Positions 52,735 through 61,732 of a stretch of 64,000 nucleotides of DNA are shown piece after piece (position 1 is the stretch's first letter; every line of letters begins with the position of its first letter). The DNA lies in NCBI RefSeq assembly GCF_009846525.1, contig NZ_CP024621.1:3348001-3412000 (forward strand). Reading direction: 5' to 3'. The DNA is from Halomonas meridiana. Lineage in GTDB: Bacteria > Pseudomonadota > Gammaproteobacteria > Pseudomonadales > Halomonadaceae. The position numbers and the translations under genes were made by a program. The notes under the pieces are model-generated. The model was not told where the DNA came from, made no database searches, and saw only the letters and a list, made by a program, of their open reading frames with translations.

Positions 52735-53723
52735 CCGAACAACTGATTGACGATTTTGGCCGCCGGGTGCGCTACGTGCGCATCTCCGTAACGGACCGCT
52801 GCGACTTCCGCTGCGTGTACTGCATGAGCGAGGAGATGACGTTTCTCCCCCGTGCGCAGGTACTTACGCTGGAAGAGCTCGCCATGGTGGCGCGCGCCTT
52901 CACCGAGCTTGGCGTCGAGAAGATCCGCCTAACCGGCGGCGAACCGCTGGTGCGTAAAGGCATCGAGCAGCTCGTGGACGAGATCGGCGCACTGCCGGGG
53001 CTGGACGACTTCACCATGACCACCAACGGCGCTAGCCTGCGCAAGCACGCCAAGCGGCTGTACGAAGGCGGCCTACGTAGGCTCAACATTAGCCTGGACT
53101 CCCTCGACCCCGAGCGCTTTAAGCAGCTGACGCGCACCGGCGACTTAGCCAAAGTGATCGACGGTATCCACGCCGCCAAAGAAGCGGGCTTCAAGCGCAT
53201 CAAGCTGAACGCGGTGATCTTGAAAGGGCGTAACGAAGACGAAGTGCTCGACTTGGTCACCTTTGCCCGCCAGGAGGGCCTAGATATCAGCTTTATCGAG
53301 GAGATGCCCCTGGGCGATGTGTCCGACCACTCCCGAGCAGAGACCTTCTACTCCAGCGACGACGTTCAGGCATTGATCGAAACACGCTACCCGCTGACGC
53401 CCACGACGGAGAGCACACCAGGGCCGTCGCGCTACTTCAAAATGGCCGACAGCGACAGTCGGGTGGGCTTTATCTCGCCCCACAGCCACAACTTCTGCGA
53501 TAGCTGCAACCGCGTGCGGGTCACCGTGGAAGGTCGCCTGCTGCTCTGCCTAGGGAATGAACACTCAGTGGACCTGCGCGCCGTATTGCGCCGCCATCCT
53601 GGCGATATGCAGGCGCTCAAAACCGCCATTATCAATGCGCTGCCGCTTAAGCCCGAACGCCACCACTTCACCACCGATGGCGACGTGCAGGTGGTGCGCT
53701 TTATGAACATGACCGGAGGTTGA
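52731..53723 (+). CDS. moaA: GTP 3',8-cyclase (molybdenum cofactor step 1)
   Basis: A radical SAM enzyme of 330 residues that starts molybdopterin synthesis from GTP. The N-terminal cluster is CDFRCVYCM (CxxxCxxC), followed by [17 protein letters not shown]. The second, substrate-binding cluster is [21 protein letters not shown] near residue 255. It starts within the end of moeA. MoaC, moaD and moaE are not in this window. Confidence 0.96.
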   Translation: MTEQLIDDFGRRVRYVRISVTDRCDFRCVYCMSEEMTFLPRAQVLTLEELAMVARAFTELGVEKIRLTGGEPLVRKGIEQLVDEIGALPGLDDFTMTTNGASLRKHAKRLYEGGLRRLNISLDSLDPERFKQLTRTGDLAKVIDGIHAAKEAGFKRIKLNAVILKGRNEDEVLDLVTFARQEGLDISFIEEMPLGDVSDHSRAETFYSSDDVQALIETRYPLTPTTESTPGPSRYFKMADSDSRVGFISPHSHNFCDSCNRVRVTVEGRLLLCLGNEHSVDLRAVLRRHPGDMQALKTAIINALPLKPERHHFTTDGDVQVVRFMNMTGG

Positions 53724-53726
53724 CCG

Positions 53727-54755
53727 TTGGCAGCCGCTTCACGCGTTCCCGTTCACATCGTCACCGGCTTTTTAGGTAGCGGCAAAACTACGCTTATCCA
53801 CAGCCTGATCGAGCAAAAGCCTGTGGATGAGAAATGGGCCATTCTGGTCAACGAATTTGGCCAGATCGGCATTGATCAGGCCATGTTCGATACCCGCGAT
53901 GATGTGGTGGTGAAAGGCTTGCCCGGCGGCTGCCTATGCTGCCAGCTAGCGTTCGTGCTTCAGGCGGCGCTGGTCAATTTATTAGCGCGCAGCAAGCCCG
54001 ACCGGGTGATTATCGAGCCATCGGGCCTTGGCCATCCGGCGGGGTTATTAGATTTATTGCGCGGCGAGGCGTTTCGAGACGTGGTGGCGGTGCAGGATAT
54101 CATCGCCACGCTTGACCCACGCCGATTGGACGAAGCCCGCGTGCGCGAGCACGACACGTTTCAGGACCAGCTCCACATGGCCGATGCCATCGCCATCACC
54201 ATGGGCGACCAGGCAAGTACGGCGCAGCATCAACGAGCGCAGCAATTTGTCGGCGCGCTATGGCCAACCCCAAAGTGGGTGCATACGGTCGATCAGGGCG
54301 GGCTCCCCGTGGCACTGCTATTGGGCAGCGGCAAAGCGCGTCAACACGACCAACCCGAGATGCCTGAAGCGCACCGAGCCCTGGCCGCAGCGCCTAGTCT
54401 GGAAGGCGCTTTTTTTGATTTTCCGCCGCCCCCCGGCGAGCCGGAGCAACACACCGCCAGCGCCCTGGGTTACACCAGTACGGGCCTGCGTTGGCACCCT
54501 ACCGAGCGATTCGACCTCGACCATCTCGCCCATTGTGTTGGCGAGCTACCCGCTACGGCGCGAGTGAAAGGGGTGTTCCACACCACCGACGGCTGGAAGC
54601 GGCTCAACCGCGCAGACGGCGCGCTCAGCGTGACGAGCAGCGCCTGGCGGCAGGACTCACGGCTCGAGGTCATTACCCCCGACCCCATTGAGCATGAGCC
54701 ACTCATCGCGTCACTGCACGCGCAGCTGGCCCGCTCACGAGCGGGAGTGCGCTGA
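53727..54755 (+). CDS. CobW/COG0523-family GTPase (metallochaperone-like)
   Basis: A 342-residue P-loop GTPase starting at a TTG with GGAGG upstream, 3 bp after moaA. The G1 loop is GFLGSGKTTLI, and the metal-binding CxCC motif is PGGCLCCQLAF. VIIEPSGLGHPAGLLDLL is typical of the family, and the C-terminal domain runs from about 240 (LGYTSTGLRWHPTERFDLDHL). Members deliver Zn, Ni, Co or Fe to specific enzymes. Placement at the end of fdhD-mobA-moeA-moaA suggests a metal-delivery role for formate dehydrogenase or Moco assembly. The last 21 bp overlap the convergent GGDEF-EAL gene. Confidence 0.88.
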   Translation: MAAASRVPVHIVTGFLGSGKTTLIHSLIEQKPVDEKWAILVNEFGQIGIDQAMFDTRDDVVVKGLPGGCLCCQLAFVLQAALVNLLARSKPDRVIIEPSGLGHPAGLLDLLRGEAFRDVVAVQDIIATLDPRRLDEARVREHDTFQDQLHMADAIAITMGDQASTAQHQRAQQFVGALWPTPKWVHTVDQGGLPVALLLGSGKARQHDQPEMPEAHRALAAAPSLEGAFFDFPPPPGEPEQHTASALGYTSTGLRWHPTERFDLDHLAHCVGELPATARVKGVFHTTDGWKRLNRADGALSVTSSAWRQDSRLEVITPDPIEHEPLIASLHAQLARSRAGVR

Positions 54756-57700
54756 CACCATCGCCTCGATCTCGCCGACCGGGGCCGGACGGCCAAACAG
54801 ATAGCCCTGAAAGGCGTGGCAGCCGTGGGCCATCAGCCACGCCTGCTGGGCCGGCGCTTCGACGCCTTCGGCAATGATATCCAGGTTCAAGCTCTTCGCG
54901 AGGGCAATGGTACTCTCTACGATAGCAGCGTTGGCCTTGCTCTCGAGCACCTGCTGCACGAAGGACTGGTCGATTTTCAGCTGATCCAGCGGCAGCTGCG
55001 CCAAGTATGCCAGCGACGAGTAGCCGGTGCCGAAGTCATCCAATGAGAAGCGCACGCCCAGCGCTTTCAAGCTGAGCATCTTATCCCGAGCATCGTCGCG
55101 GGCTTCCACGAACAGCGACTCGGTGACTTCGAGCTTAAGCTGGGCCAGCGGCGCTTGGGTGCGCTGAAACACCTGCTCGAGACGGGCCAGAAAGTCCGCT
55201 TCACGAAACTGCAGCGGGCTGATATTGACCGAGATCGTCAGCTGGCTGAGCAGCGGGGAAGGTGCCCAGCGGGCAAGCTGCTGGCAGGCCTCTTCCAATA
55301 CCCATTCTCCCACGTCGTTGATGAGCCCGGTGCTCTCCAGGAGCGGAATAAACTCACCCGGAGAGACCATGCCGCGCTCGGGGTGCTGCCACCGCAGCAG
55401 CGCTTCCACCCCCGTCAACGTGCCGTGACGATCCACTTGGGGCTGATAGTGGAGCCGCCACTGGTCGTTCTCCAGCGCCTGACGCAGCTCCGCTTCCAGC
55501 TTCACTTTGGCCAGCAGCGATGCCTGCATGGAGGGATCGAAGAAGCGCAGCGCGTGACGACCGCTCATCTTGGCCTGAGAAAGTGCCATATCCACCTGCT
55601 GCAGGTAGTCATCGGCACTACGCTGGCTATCCGAGACGATGGTAATGCCCACACTGGCGGTCACCACGGCGCTCTCTTCGCCAATGGCCACGGGTTCATC
55701 CAGTGCTGCCAATAGCTTCCGGGCAATGTGTTCCGCCAGCGTTTGAGTCTGACGAGGGCTGCCATCCACACCTTCGATCAACACGGCAAACTCGTCGCTG
55801 CCCAGCCGGGCCAGGGTATCGGTGTCGCGCAGCATCTGACCGAATCGGCGCGCCACACACTGCAGCAGCTGGTCGCCCGCATGGTGTCCCAGAGTATCGT
55901 TCACATGGTTGAAGTTATCGATATCGATCAGCAGGAGCGCGCCGCAGCGTTGGTGGCGATTCAGCTCTTTGAGCGCCGTGCCCACACGGTCCATGAACAG
56001 TCGCCGGTTGGCAAACCCGGTGAGCGGGTCGTAGAACGCGAGCTGGTGAATCTCTTGCTCGGCGGCCTTACGCTCGCTGATATCGCTCATGGTGGCCACA
56101 TAGTGGGTCAGTTCACCCGTCGCACCGTACACCGCGCTGATGGTCAGCCACTCGGGAAACAGCTCTCCGTTCTTGCGCTGATTCCAGATCTCCCCTTCCC
56201 AGTTCCCCGTGGCCAATACGCTACGCCATAACCGACGATAAAACGCGGCGTTGTGATGGCCCGAACTAAACATACGCGGGTTTTTGCCCACCACTTCCTC
56301 ATCGCTGTAACCGGTAATGCGCTTGAAGGTATCGTTCACTTTCAAAATATTACCCCGCGCGTCGGTCACCATAATGCCCAAGTGCGCCTGAAAGGCAGCG
56401 GCAGCAATTTGCAGCTCGACTTCGGCTTGCTTCGCCTCGGTAATATCGCGGGTCACGGATAGGACTCCTTCAACGTGATGAGTATTGCTAGCTAACGGGC
56501 TCACCGTCGCGTGAAAATAGCGCTGCTGCTGGCCGAGCATCAGCGGGTACTCGAACGTCGCCACTTGGCCCGAGCGCTGGACTTGATGAAACACGGTGTC
56601 GAACGTCGCGGCCAATGCGGCAGGCAGCACTTCTTGGTAGTGACGACCCAGCGCTTGCTGGCTTCCCAACAGCAGTTTGTCTTTCTCGATGGCATGGATA
56701 AAGCGAAACCGCCCCTTGCCATCAAAGACGAAAATCAAATCCTGCAGCGAGTTAATCAACGCGTCCAGACGCGCTTCTCGGGATTGCAGCCGATACGACA
56801 GCCCCAGCCGGTTCAAGTAGTGGCGCCCACCCCAAGCGCCCAGTAGCACCATGACGGCCATTACCACCGTCAGTACCAGGCCACGCTGACGCCATCCGGC
56901 AAGCTGGCGCTGCACATCGACCCCGACCACCACTAGCACGGGATAACGGCCCACCCGCTGCATATGGAACAGGCGCTCGCGCCCGTCCAGCGGCGAGCGG
57001 GCGGTAAAGGTTTGGGAGGCTTGCTGGGTGGTCAGCCACTGCTGAGTGGCCGGATCGTCGATCTGCGTTCCCACCACGGCGGGCTTCGCAGGCGCCGGAT
57101 GACGGGCAATCAGTTTCAAGGTGCCATCTACCAAGCTCATGCTTTCGCCATCGTAAACGCGCATTTGCTGGAGGGCATCCATAAGGGTTTGCGGTACCAA
57201 ACGCGCGACCACGATGCCTTCGAAGCGGTCGTTCTCACCGCTGATCCGGCGGGCGTGATAAAGATAAAACTGCGCGTCCTCCTCCGACCAGTAGAGCGGG
57301 GTCACGAGTTCGCGCTGCTCCCCCTGCTGAAACGAGCGAAAAAAGGCAGTATGGCTGATGTCGATACCGGCATGGCGATTATCACTGCTGCTGATCCAAA
57401 CACGCCCCTGAGCGTTGAGAATGCCCAGCTCGTTAATCAGCGGCATGTAGCGGGTCAAGGCTTCGACGGAGCGCTGGATATCGGCCATCCCTTCAGCACT
57501 CTCGAACCCTCGGGTCTCGACATGCTGAGCCAAGGTAAAGAGTGCTTGACCGCTCTGGCCAAAGATCCCTTTCGCCCATTCGGTCATCACATTGGAGCGA
57601 GCCGTTGCCCGCGCTTCTGCTGCACGGATCTCCTGCTGGTACTGGCCGGTCAGCAGCCAGCCGAACAGCGACACCATCACGCACAGCGCTACCAGGAAGA

Positions 57701-57785
57701 GGGCTATGGCGCGACGCTGCAAACGTCGATACCTGGGTAACACGGGCACATCGCGGGCCGTTGAGTCACTGCGAGAAGGAAACAT
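54735..57785 (-). CDS. Cache-PAS-PAS-GGDEF-EAL cyclic-di-GMP protein
   Basis: A 1016-residue inner-membrane protein. A helix at about 25-48 leads to a periplasmic Cache-like sensor (to about 285), a second helix at about 290-312, then two PAS regions (about 330-440 and 450-570, with ITGYSDEEVVGKNPRMF and WNQRKNGELFPEWL). The GGDEF domain has RLGSDEFAVLI and an RDTD inhibition site. The EAL domain keeps all catalytic motifs: EALLRW, VNISPLQF, LEVTES, LDDFGTGYSSL, LKIDQSFV and IAEGVE. It probably breaks down cyclic di-GMP; the GSDEF variant may be active or regulatory. The ATG at 57785 is preferred to the adjacent GTG. Confidence 0.92.
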   Translation of the reverse strand: MFPSRSDSTARDVPVLPRYRRLQRRAIALFLVALCVMVSLFGWLLTGQYQQEIRAAEARATARSNVMTEWAKGIFGQSGQALFTLAQHVETRGFESAEGMADIQRSVEALTRYMPLINELGILNAQGRVWISSSDNRHAGIDISHTAFFRSFQQGEQRELVTPLYWSEEDAQFYLYHARRISGENDRFEGIVVARLVPQTLMDALQQMRVYDGESMSLVDGTLKLIARHPAPAKPAVVGTQIDDPATQQWLTTQQASQTFTARSPLDGRERLFHMQRVGRYPVLVVVGVDVQRQLAGWRQRGLVLTVVMAVMVLLGAWGGRHYLNRLGLSYRLQSREARLDALINSLQDLIFVFDGKGRFRFIHAIEKDKLLLGSQQALGRHYQEVLPAALAATFDTVFHQVQRSGQVATFEYPLMLGQQQRYFHATVSPLASNTHHVEGVLSVTRDITEAKQAEVELQIAAAAFQAHLGIMVTDARGNILKVNDTFKRITGYSDEEVVGKNPRMFSSGHHNAAFYRRLWRSVLATGNWEGEIWNQRKNGELFPEWLTISAVYGATGELTHYVATMSDISERKAAEQEIHQLAFYDPLTGFANRRLFMDRVGTALKELNRHQRCGALLLIDIDNFNHVNDTLGHHAGDQLLQCVARRFGQMLRDTDTLARLGSDEFAVLIEGVDGSPRQTQTLAEHIARKLLAALDEPVAIGEESAVVTASVGITIVSDSQRSADDYLQQVDMALSQAKMSGRHALRFFDPSMQASLLAKVKLEAELRQALENDQWRLHYQPQVDRHGTLTGVEALLRWQHPERGMVSPGEFIPLLESTGLINDVGEWVLEEACQQLARWAPSPLLSQLTISVNISPLQFREADFLARLEQVFQRTQAPLAQLKLEVTESLFVEARDDARDKMLSLKALGVRFSLDDFGTGYSSLAYLAQLPLDQLKIDQSFVQQVLESKANAAIVESTIALAKSLNLDIIAEGVEAPAQQAWLMAHGCHAFQGYLFGRPAPVGEIEAMVSAHSRS

Positions 57786-57974
57786 CACACGTCGACCTTA
57801 TTCAGGCATCCCGCAGGCGCACCTGATACAGTGTAAAAAAGAACAGTGGAAGATACACCACCGCGACATCAAGATGGCATTACTCGATAGTGGCGCGTCG
57901 CTTTTTTGATGTATATCAATTTTTAGCAAATCCGTTACCTCAATAAACGCCCTTTTTATCAAGAAGAGGTAGTT

Positions 57975-58874
57975 ATGGCAGCACTGGGCCAAATGAGCGA
58001 CTACGACATACGCTTGGTACGTATTTTTAAGACGGTGGTGGAGTGTGGGGGGTTTACCGCAGCGGAGACCACGTTAGGCATTAGCCGTTCGGCCATCAGT
58101 CAGCACATGAGCGACCTGGAAAGCCGTTTGGGGTTTTCGCTTTGCCAGCGGGGGCGCGGTGGCTTCAACCTGACAGAAGAGGGCAAAGAGATTTATCAAG
58201 CCGGGCTGACGCTGCTCACGGCGCTGGAGACGTTCAAAAGCGATGTGAACGCGCTGCATCACACCATCAAAGGCGAGCTGAATATCGGCATTACCGATAA
58301 CTTGGTCACGCTGCCCGCCATGAACGTGACCCATGCCCTGGCCGCATTGACGGCGCCGAACCACGAGGTCACGGTGCATATTCACATGGAGCCCTCCGAC
58401 GCGGTGATTCGCGGCGTGATGGATGGCCACCTGCACGTGGGTGTGGTGCCTGCCGTGAACCTGCCCACCAGCCTAGCAACGCGTTTACTCTACGACGAGC
58501 CCTCGTACTTGTACTGCTCCGCTGATCACCCGCTGTTCAGCCTGCCCGACGACGCATCGACCTCAGACCACCTCACCCGCTACCCCGCCATCCGACCGCG
58601 CTACCCGCTTCCCGATACCGCACGTCAGGCTCATGAAGCCCTCAACCTACAGGCCTCGGCATCCGATCGAGAAGGCGCGGCGTTTCTCATCCTCACCGGG
58701 CGCTTCATCGGCTTCCTACCCGAGCATGTGGCTGCGCAGTGGGTAGCGGCAGGCAAAATGCGCGCCCTGCACCCGACCACCCAGCACTACCGTATTCCCT
58801 TTGTGTTAGTCACCCGCCACGACCGTCGCCCGAATCGCGTGGTGGATGCATTTTTGGGGTTGCTGAAACAATAA
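57975..58874 (+). CDS. LysR-family transcriptional regulator
   Basis: A 299-residue regulator with an N-terminal HTH (VRIFKTVVECGGFTAAETTLGISRSAISQHMSDLESRLGFSLCQRGRGGFNLTEEG) and a LysR substrate-binding domain. AAGAGGT stands before the ATG. It is not clearly divergent from an operon: upstream is the start of the GGDEF-EAL gene and downstream the orphan binding-protein gene. Its targets are uncertain. Confidence 0.88.
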   Translation: MAALGQMSDYDIRLVRIFKTVVECGGFTAAETTLGISRSAISQHMSDLESRLGFSLCQRGRGGFNLTEEGKEIYQAGLTLLTALETFKSDVNALHHTIKGELNIGITDNLVTLPAMNVTHALAALTAPNHEVTVHIHMEPSDAVIRGVMDGHLHVGVVPAVNLPTSLATRLLYDEPSYLYCSADHPLFSLPDDASTSDHLTRYPAIRPRYPLPDTARQAHEALNLQASASDREGAAFLILTGRFIGFLPEHVAAQWVAAGKMRALHPTTQHYRIPFVLVTRHDRRPNRVVDAFLGLLKQ

Positions 58875-58989
58875 GGGAGTCAGCCACATTACCCTCCTCC
58901 CTTTCTAGAGCAAGCTCCCAGAGAAAGCATCGCACGTTAAGCAACGCACCGTTCCCACCGATGCGCAAGACAACGCCTTGGCCTGCTGC

Positions 58990-59008
58990 AATAATGAGAA
59001 ACTATTGC
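58990..59008 (+). promoter_or_regulatory. Candidate Fur box
   Basis: The 19-bp site agrees with the classical Fur consensus at 12 positions, including an unbroken ATAATGA block. It lies inside a perfect TGCAATA/TATTGCA dyad (58987-58993 and 59003-59009) about 52 bp upstream of the binding-protein start. This predicts iron-repressed expression of that gene. Confidence 0.5.
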
Positions 59009-59060
59009 ATATAACTATACTTCTCAAAAGACAGCTATGTTTCTCAAAAAAGGGATTCCC

Positions 59061-59912
59061 ATGAAAGTCACGACCTTCGCTACGGCGCTACTGCTGGCCA
59101 GTGCCAGCGCCGCCGCAAGCGCCGAGCAGCGCATTGCCACGTTTGATTTAGGCAGCCTGGATACGCTGGACGCTCTCGGGGCGAGTGAGCACGTGGTGGG
59201 CGTGCCCAAAGCCAGCTTGCCGATCTACCTGGAGCAGTATGCCGCCGATGCCTACACCGATATTGGCGGCCTGCGCTCGCCCGACATGGCAGCGCTGGCA
59301 GACGCCAACCCCACGCTGATTGTGCACACGGGCCGCCAGGCCGAGTGGGCCGAAGAGCTAGGCGATATTGCCACACTATTTGATGCTAGTGTTTCAGGCG
59401 AGGCGTATCTTGCTGCGGTCGAGCGCAATGTGCGCGAACTGGCCAGCCAACTCGCGGTAGAAAGCGAAGCCGAAGAGGCGCTCACAACGCTGAACAGCGA
59501 GATCGAGCGCCAGCGCGAAGCGCTGCAGGATGCCCCAACGACGCTGGTCGTCACGCACAATGGCGGCAACCTGATGCTCAACCAGCACCCGGTGGTACAT
59601 CAGGTGCTGGGCATTGCCGCCCTAGAGATGCCCGAGAGCGTGACTCCCGACGTACGCGGTGAACGCACTTTTACGCCGCTTTCCGCTGACGCCATTGCCG
59701 AGATCGACCCTGACGCGGTGCTTGTGATCGACCGCAGCGCCGCCATTGGCGACGAACCCGCAGACGCCGATCAGCTACGTGCCACTCTAGCGGAAGCCGG
59801 CGCCGCGCCCAGAGTCGTGATGCTCACTCCCGCCCTGTGGTATCTCTCGGGCGGCGGCTTGCAAAGCTTGGCGCTTCAAGTGAAAGAAGTGGCGAGCGCG
59901 TTGGCCGATTAA
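59061..59912 (+). CDS. Periplasmic siderophore/metal-binding protein (FatB/CeuE-like)
   Basis: A 283-residue helical-backbone binding protein (BtuF/FatB class) with a signal peptide (about 1-20, cleavage near ASA-EQR). Core segments are RIATFDLGSLDTLDALGASEHVVGVPKASLP, TDIGGLRSPDMAALADANPTLIVHTGR and IAEIDPDAVLVIDRSAAIG. Such proteins carry ferric siderophores to a FecCD-type ABC importer, but no permease or ATPase gene adjoins it. The ATG at 59061 (AGGGA upstream) is favoured over one at 59037. A Fur-like box precedes it. Confidence 0.85.
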   Translation: MKVTTFATALLLASASAAASAEQRIATFDLGSLDTLDALGASEHVVGVPKASLPIYLEQYAADAYTDIGGLRSPDMAALADANPTLIVHTGRQAEWAEELGDIATLFDASVSGEAYLAAVERNVRELASQLAVESEAEEALTTLNSEIERQREALQDAPTTLVVTHNGGNLMLNQHPVVHQVLGIAALEMPESVTPDVRGERTFTPLSADAIAEIDPDAVLVIDRSAAIGDEPADADQLRATLAEAGAAPRVVMLTPALWYLSGGGLQSLALQVKEVASALAD

Positions 59913-59928
59913 GCATCCGAGTACTCTT

Positions 59929-59946
59929 GGCCGCTTTCGAGCGGCC
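59929..59946. terminator. Hairpin between converging binding-protein genes
   Basis: A perfect 7-bp stem GGCCGCT/AGCGGCC with a TTCG tetraloop. Its right edge touches the stop codon of the minus-strand gene. It probably terminates the siderophore-binding gene. Confidence 0.6.
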
Positions 59947-60824
59947 TACCCCTGAGGGTTCATGAAATGCTGGGCCAAGGTATCGCTCATCGGGACGTTG
60001 AGCGTAATCCCCTTGCCGGGCAAGGGCTGTTGGAACCAGCGCTCGTAGAGCACCTGCATGTCTCCCCGTCGATAAATGGTGCGCAGCGCTTGATTGACCT
60101 GGGCCACGAACGCTTGATCGTCTTCACGCATGAGCAGGCCCAGCGGCTCTTCAGCAGTGATGGCTTCCTCTGAGAGGGAGTACGCCGACGGCTCCTCCGC
60201 TGCCGCTATCAACGTACTGAGCAAAATATCGTCCATGGCGAACGCTGCCACACGGCCCTCGGTGACCAAATCGAAGGCTTCTTGCAACGTTTCCACCGGC
60301 ACGACGGAGAGATTGAGCTGCCGTTCGCGGTTGGCCTGGTTGATTTGGCTGACATTGACGGTGCCCCTGGCCACGCTTACGCTCCTCCCGGCCAGGTCCT
60401 GAAGCGTTAAAAACTGGTTCTCCTTGAGTGCCACAAAGCGCACGGACACAAAGAAATGGCTCAGCGAAAACTCAGCGCTGCGGCGGCGCTCCGCATTGTT
60501 GGTGCTAGCATTGCATTCGATATCGATGTCACCGCTGTTTAGCAGCTGCACTCGATTACCGGGTGTTCTGAACACATATTCGATATCGAGGGTGGGCAAA
60601 CCAAGCTGCTGCTGTAACTGCGCCGCCACCCGCTGGCATAGCTCGATGGAGTAGCCCAACACGTTGCCCTCGTCATCGGTATACGAAAAAGGCGCGGTAT
60701 CGCCATAGCCCACACGAAGCGTGCCTGTCTCATTCAGCCGCTGCAGCGTATTGATATCGGCCGCCGAGGCGACGGACCACACCGCCATGAGGAGCCCTGC
60801 CCACCACTGCGCTTGGATCTTCAT
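59946..60824 (-). CDS. GltI-like periplasmic binding protein, copy 2
   Basis: A 292-residue family-3 solute-binding protein with a signal peptide (cleavage near ASA-AD). It has LRVGYGDTAPFSYTDDEGNVLGYSIELCQRVA, NSGDIDIECNASTNNAERRRSAEFSLSHFF and AGRSVSVARGTVNVSQINQANR, close to the glutamate/aspartate binder pattern. A strong AGGAGGTGAG precedes the ATG. It is the last gene of an operon with a paralogue 11 bp upstream and a membrane diguanylate cyclase, but no permease or ATPase. A ligand-presenting role for the cyclase is therefore inferred rather than transport. Confidence 0.85.
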   Translation of the reverse strand: MKIQAQWWAGLLMAVWSVASAADINTLQRLNETGTLRVGYGDTAPFSYTDDEGNVLGYSIELCQRVAAQLQQQLGLPTLDIEYVFRTPGNRVQLLNSGDIDIECNASTNNAERRRSAEFSLSHFFVSVRFVALKENQFLTLQDLAGRSVSVARGTVNVSQINQANRERQLNLSVVPVETLQEAFDLVTEGRVAAFAMDDILLSTLIAAAEEPSAYSLSEEAITAEEPLGLLMREDDQAFVAQVNQALRTIYRRGDMQVLYERWFQQPLPGKGITLNVPMSDTLAQHFMNPQG

Positions 60825-60835
60825 GTCTCACCTCC

Positions 60836-61732
60836 TTATTCGGCCGCCTCTGGGTGCTCGAACGTAGCCGCCAGCTCTTCACTTAATGGTAGGCCAATCA
60901 CCCGGTTGTCAGGCGGTATGGGCTGCAGAAACCAACGATCGTATAGCGCATGAATCGCACCGCTTTGGTAGTAGGCATACAGCGCGTCATTGACCATGTC
61001 GGCAAATACCGGATCTTCGAGCGGCATCATTAAGCCGTAGGGCTTGGGTTCGCTGATCGCTTCTTCTGAAATATGAAAACGCTCGGGGGACGCCGCACTG
61101 GTGATCAGGCTTGCCAGCAAAACCTCGTCCATCACGAACGCAGCGGCCTGCTCGTTTGCAACCATGGCGAACGCCTCGTCGTGGCTACGGCTGAGCATGA
61201 CGGCGAGGTTCAGGCCGTGATGGCGGTTGAGGGCGTTGAGCTGCTCGATGTTGATCGTTCCCGTCGTCGACACCACGCTTCGACCCGCGAGATCCGCCAG
61301 TGTCTGCATCGCGTTGTCCGCGAGAGCCACGTAGCGTGTGGCGGTATAAAAGTGAGGATAGGTAAACGCAGCCTGTGCGAGACGCTCCGGCGAGCGTGTG
61401 GTCACACCGCACTCGAGGTCGATCTCACCATGGCGCAGCAGAATGAACCGATTGACGGGGGTGACCGGTACGAAACGGACCTCGAGCGGCATGCCGCCCA
61501 GCCGCTGCCGTAGGCTCGCTACCACTGCCATACACAGATCCACGGAGTAGCCAGCGGGCCGCCCATCGACCACGTAAGAGAAAGGGATCTCGTGGCTGCG
61601 GTGGCCAAGCGTAATGACTTGACGTTGTGCGATTCGCGACAGAGTAGGCGATGCCTCAAGGTCAACAGGCCCAGCACTGGCGACCTGACTCGTCAGCGCC
61701 AGAGCCAACCAGACGCCGGTTTTAGCCGTCAT
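60836..61732 (-). CDS. GltI-like periplasmic binding protein, copy 1
   Basis: A 298-residue paralogue of the next gene, with a signal peptide (cleavage near ASA-GPV) and parallel motifs: ITLGHRSHEIPFSYVVDGRPAGYSVDLCMAVVASL, RHGEIDLECGVTTRSPERLAQAAFTYPHFY and AGRSVVSTTGTINIEQLNALNR. The two proteins keep the same ligand-pocket frame but differ in many residues, so they may bind different amino-acid-like ligands. The ATG at 61732 is chosen; a GTG at 61744 is also possible. Either start overlaps the end of the cyclase gene. Confidence 0.85.
   Translation of the reverse strand: MTAKTGVWLALALTSQVASAGPVDLEASPTLSRIAQRQVITLGHRSHEIPFSYVVDGRPAGYSVDLCMAVVASLRQRLGGMPLEVRFVPVTPVNRFILLRHGEIDLECGVTTRSPERLAQAAFTYPHFYTATRYVALADNAMQTLADLAGRSVVSTTGTINIEQLNALNRHHGLNLAVMLSRSHDEAFAMVANEQAAAFVMDEVLLASLITSAASPERFHISEEAISEPKPYGLMMPLEDPVFADMVNDALYAYYQSGAIHALYDRWFLQPIPPDNRVIGLPLSEELAATFEHPEAAE

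Noticed and set aside
58873..58903. Terminator after the second LysR gene
   Set aside because: AAGGGAG and CTCCCTT pair but the loop is 17 nt, the stem starts inside the stop codon and only a short T-run follows, so support is weak.
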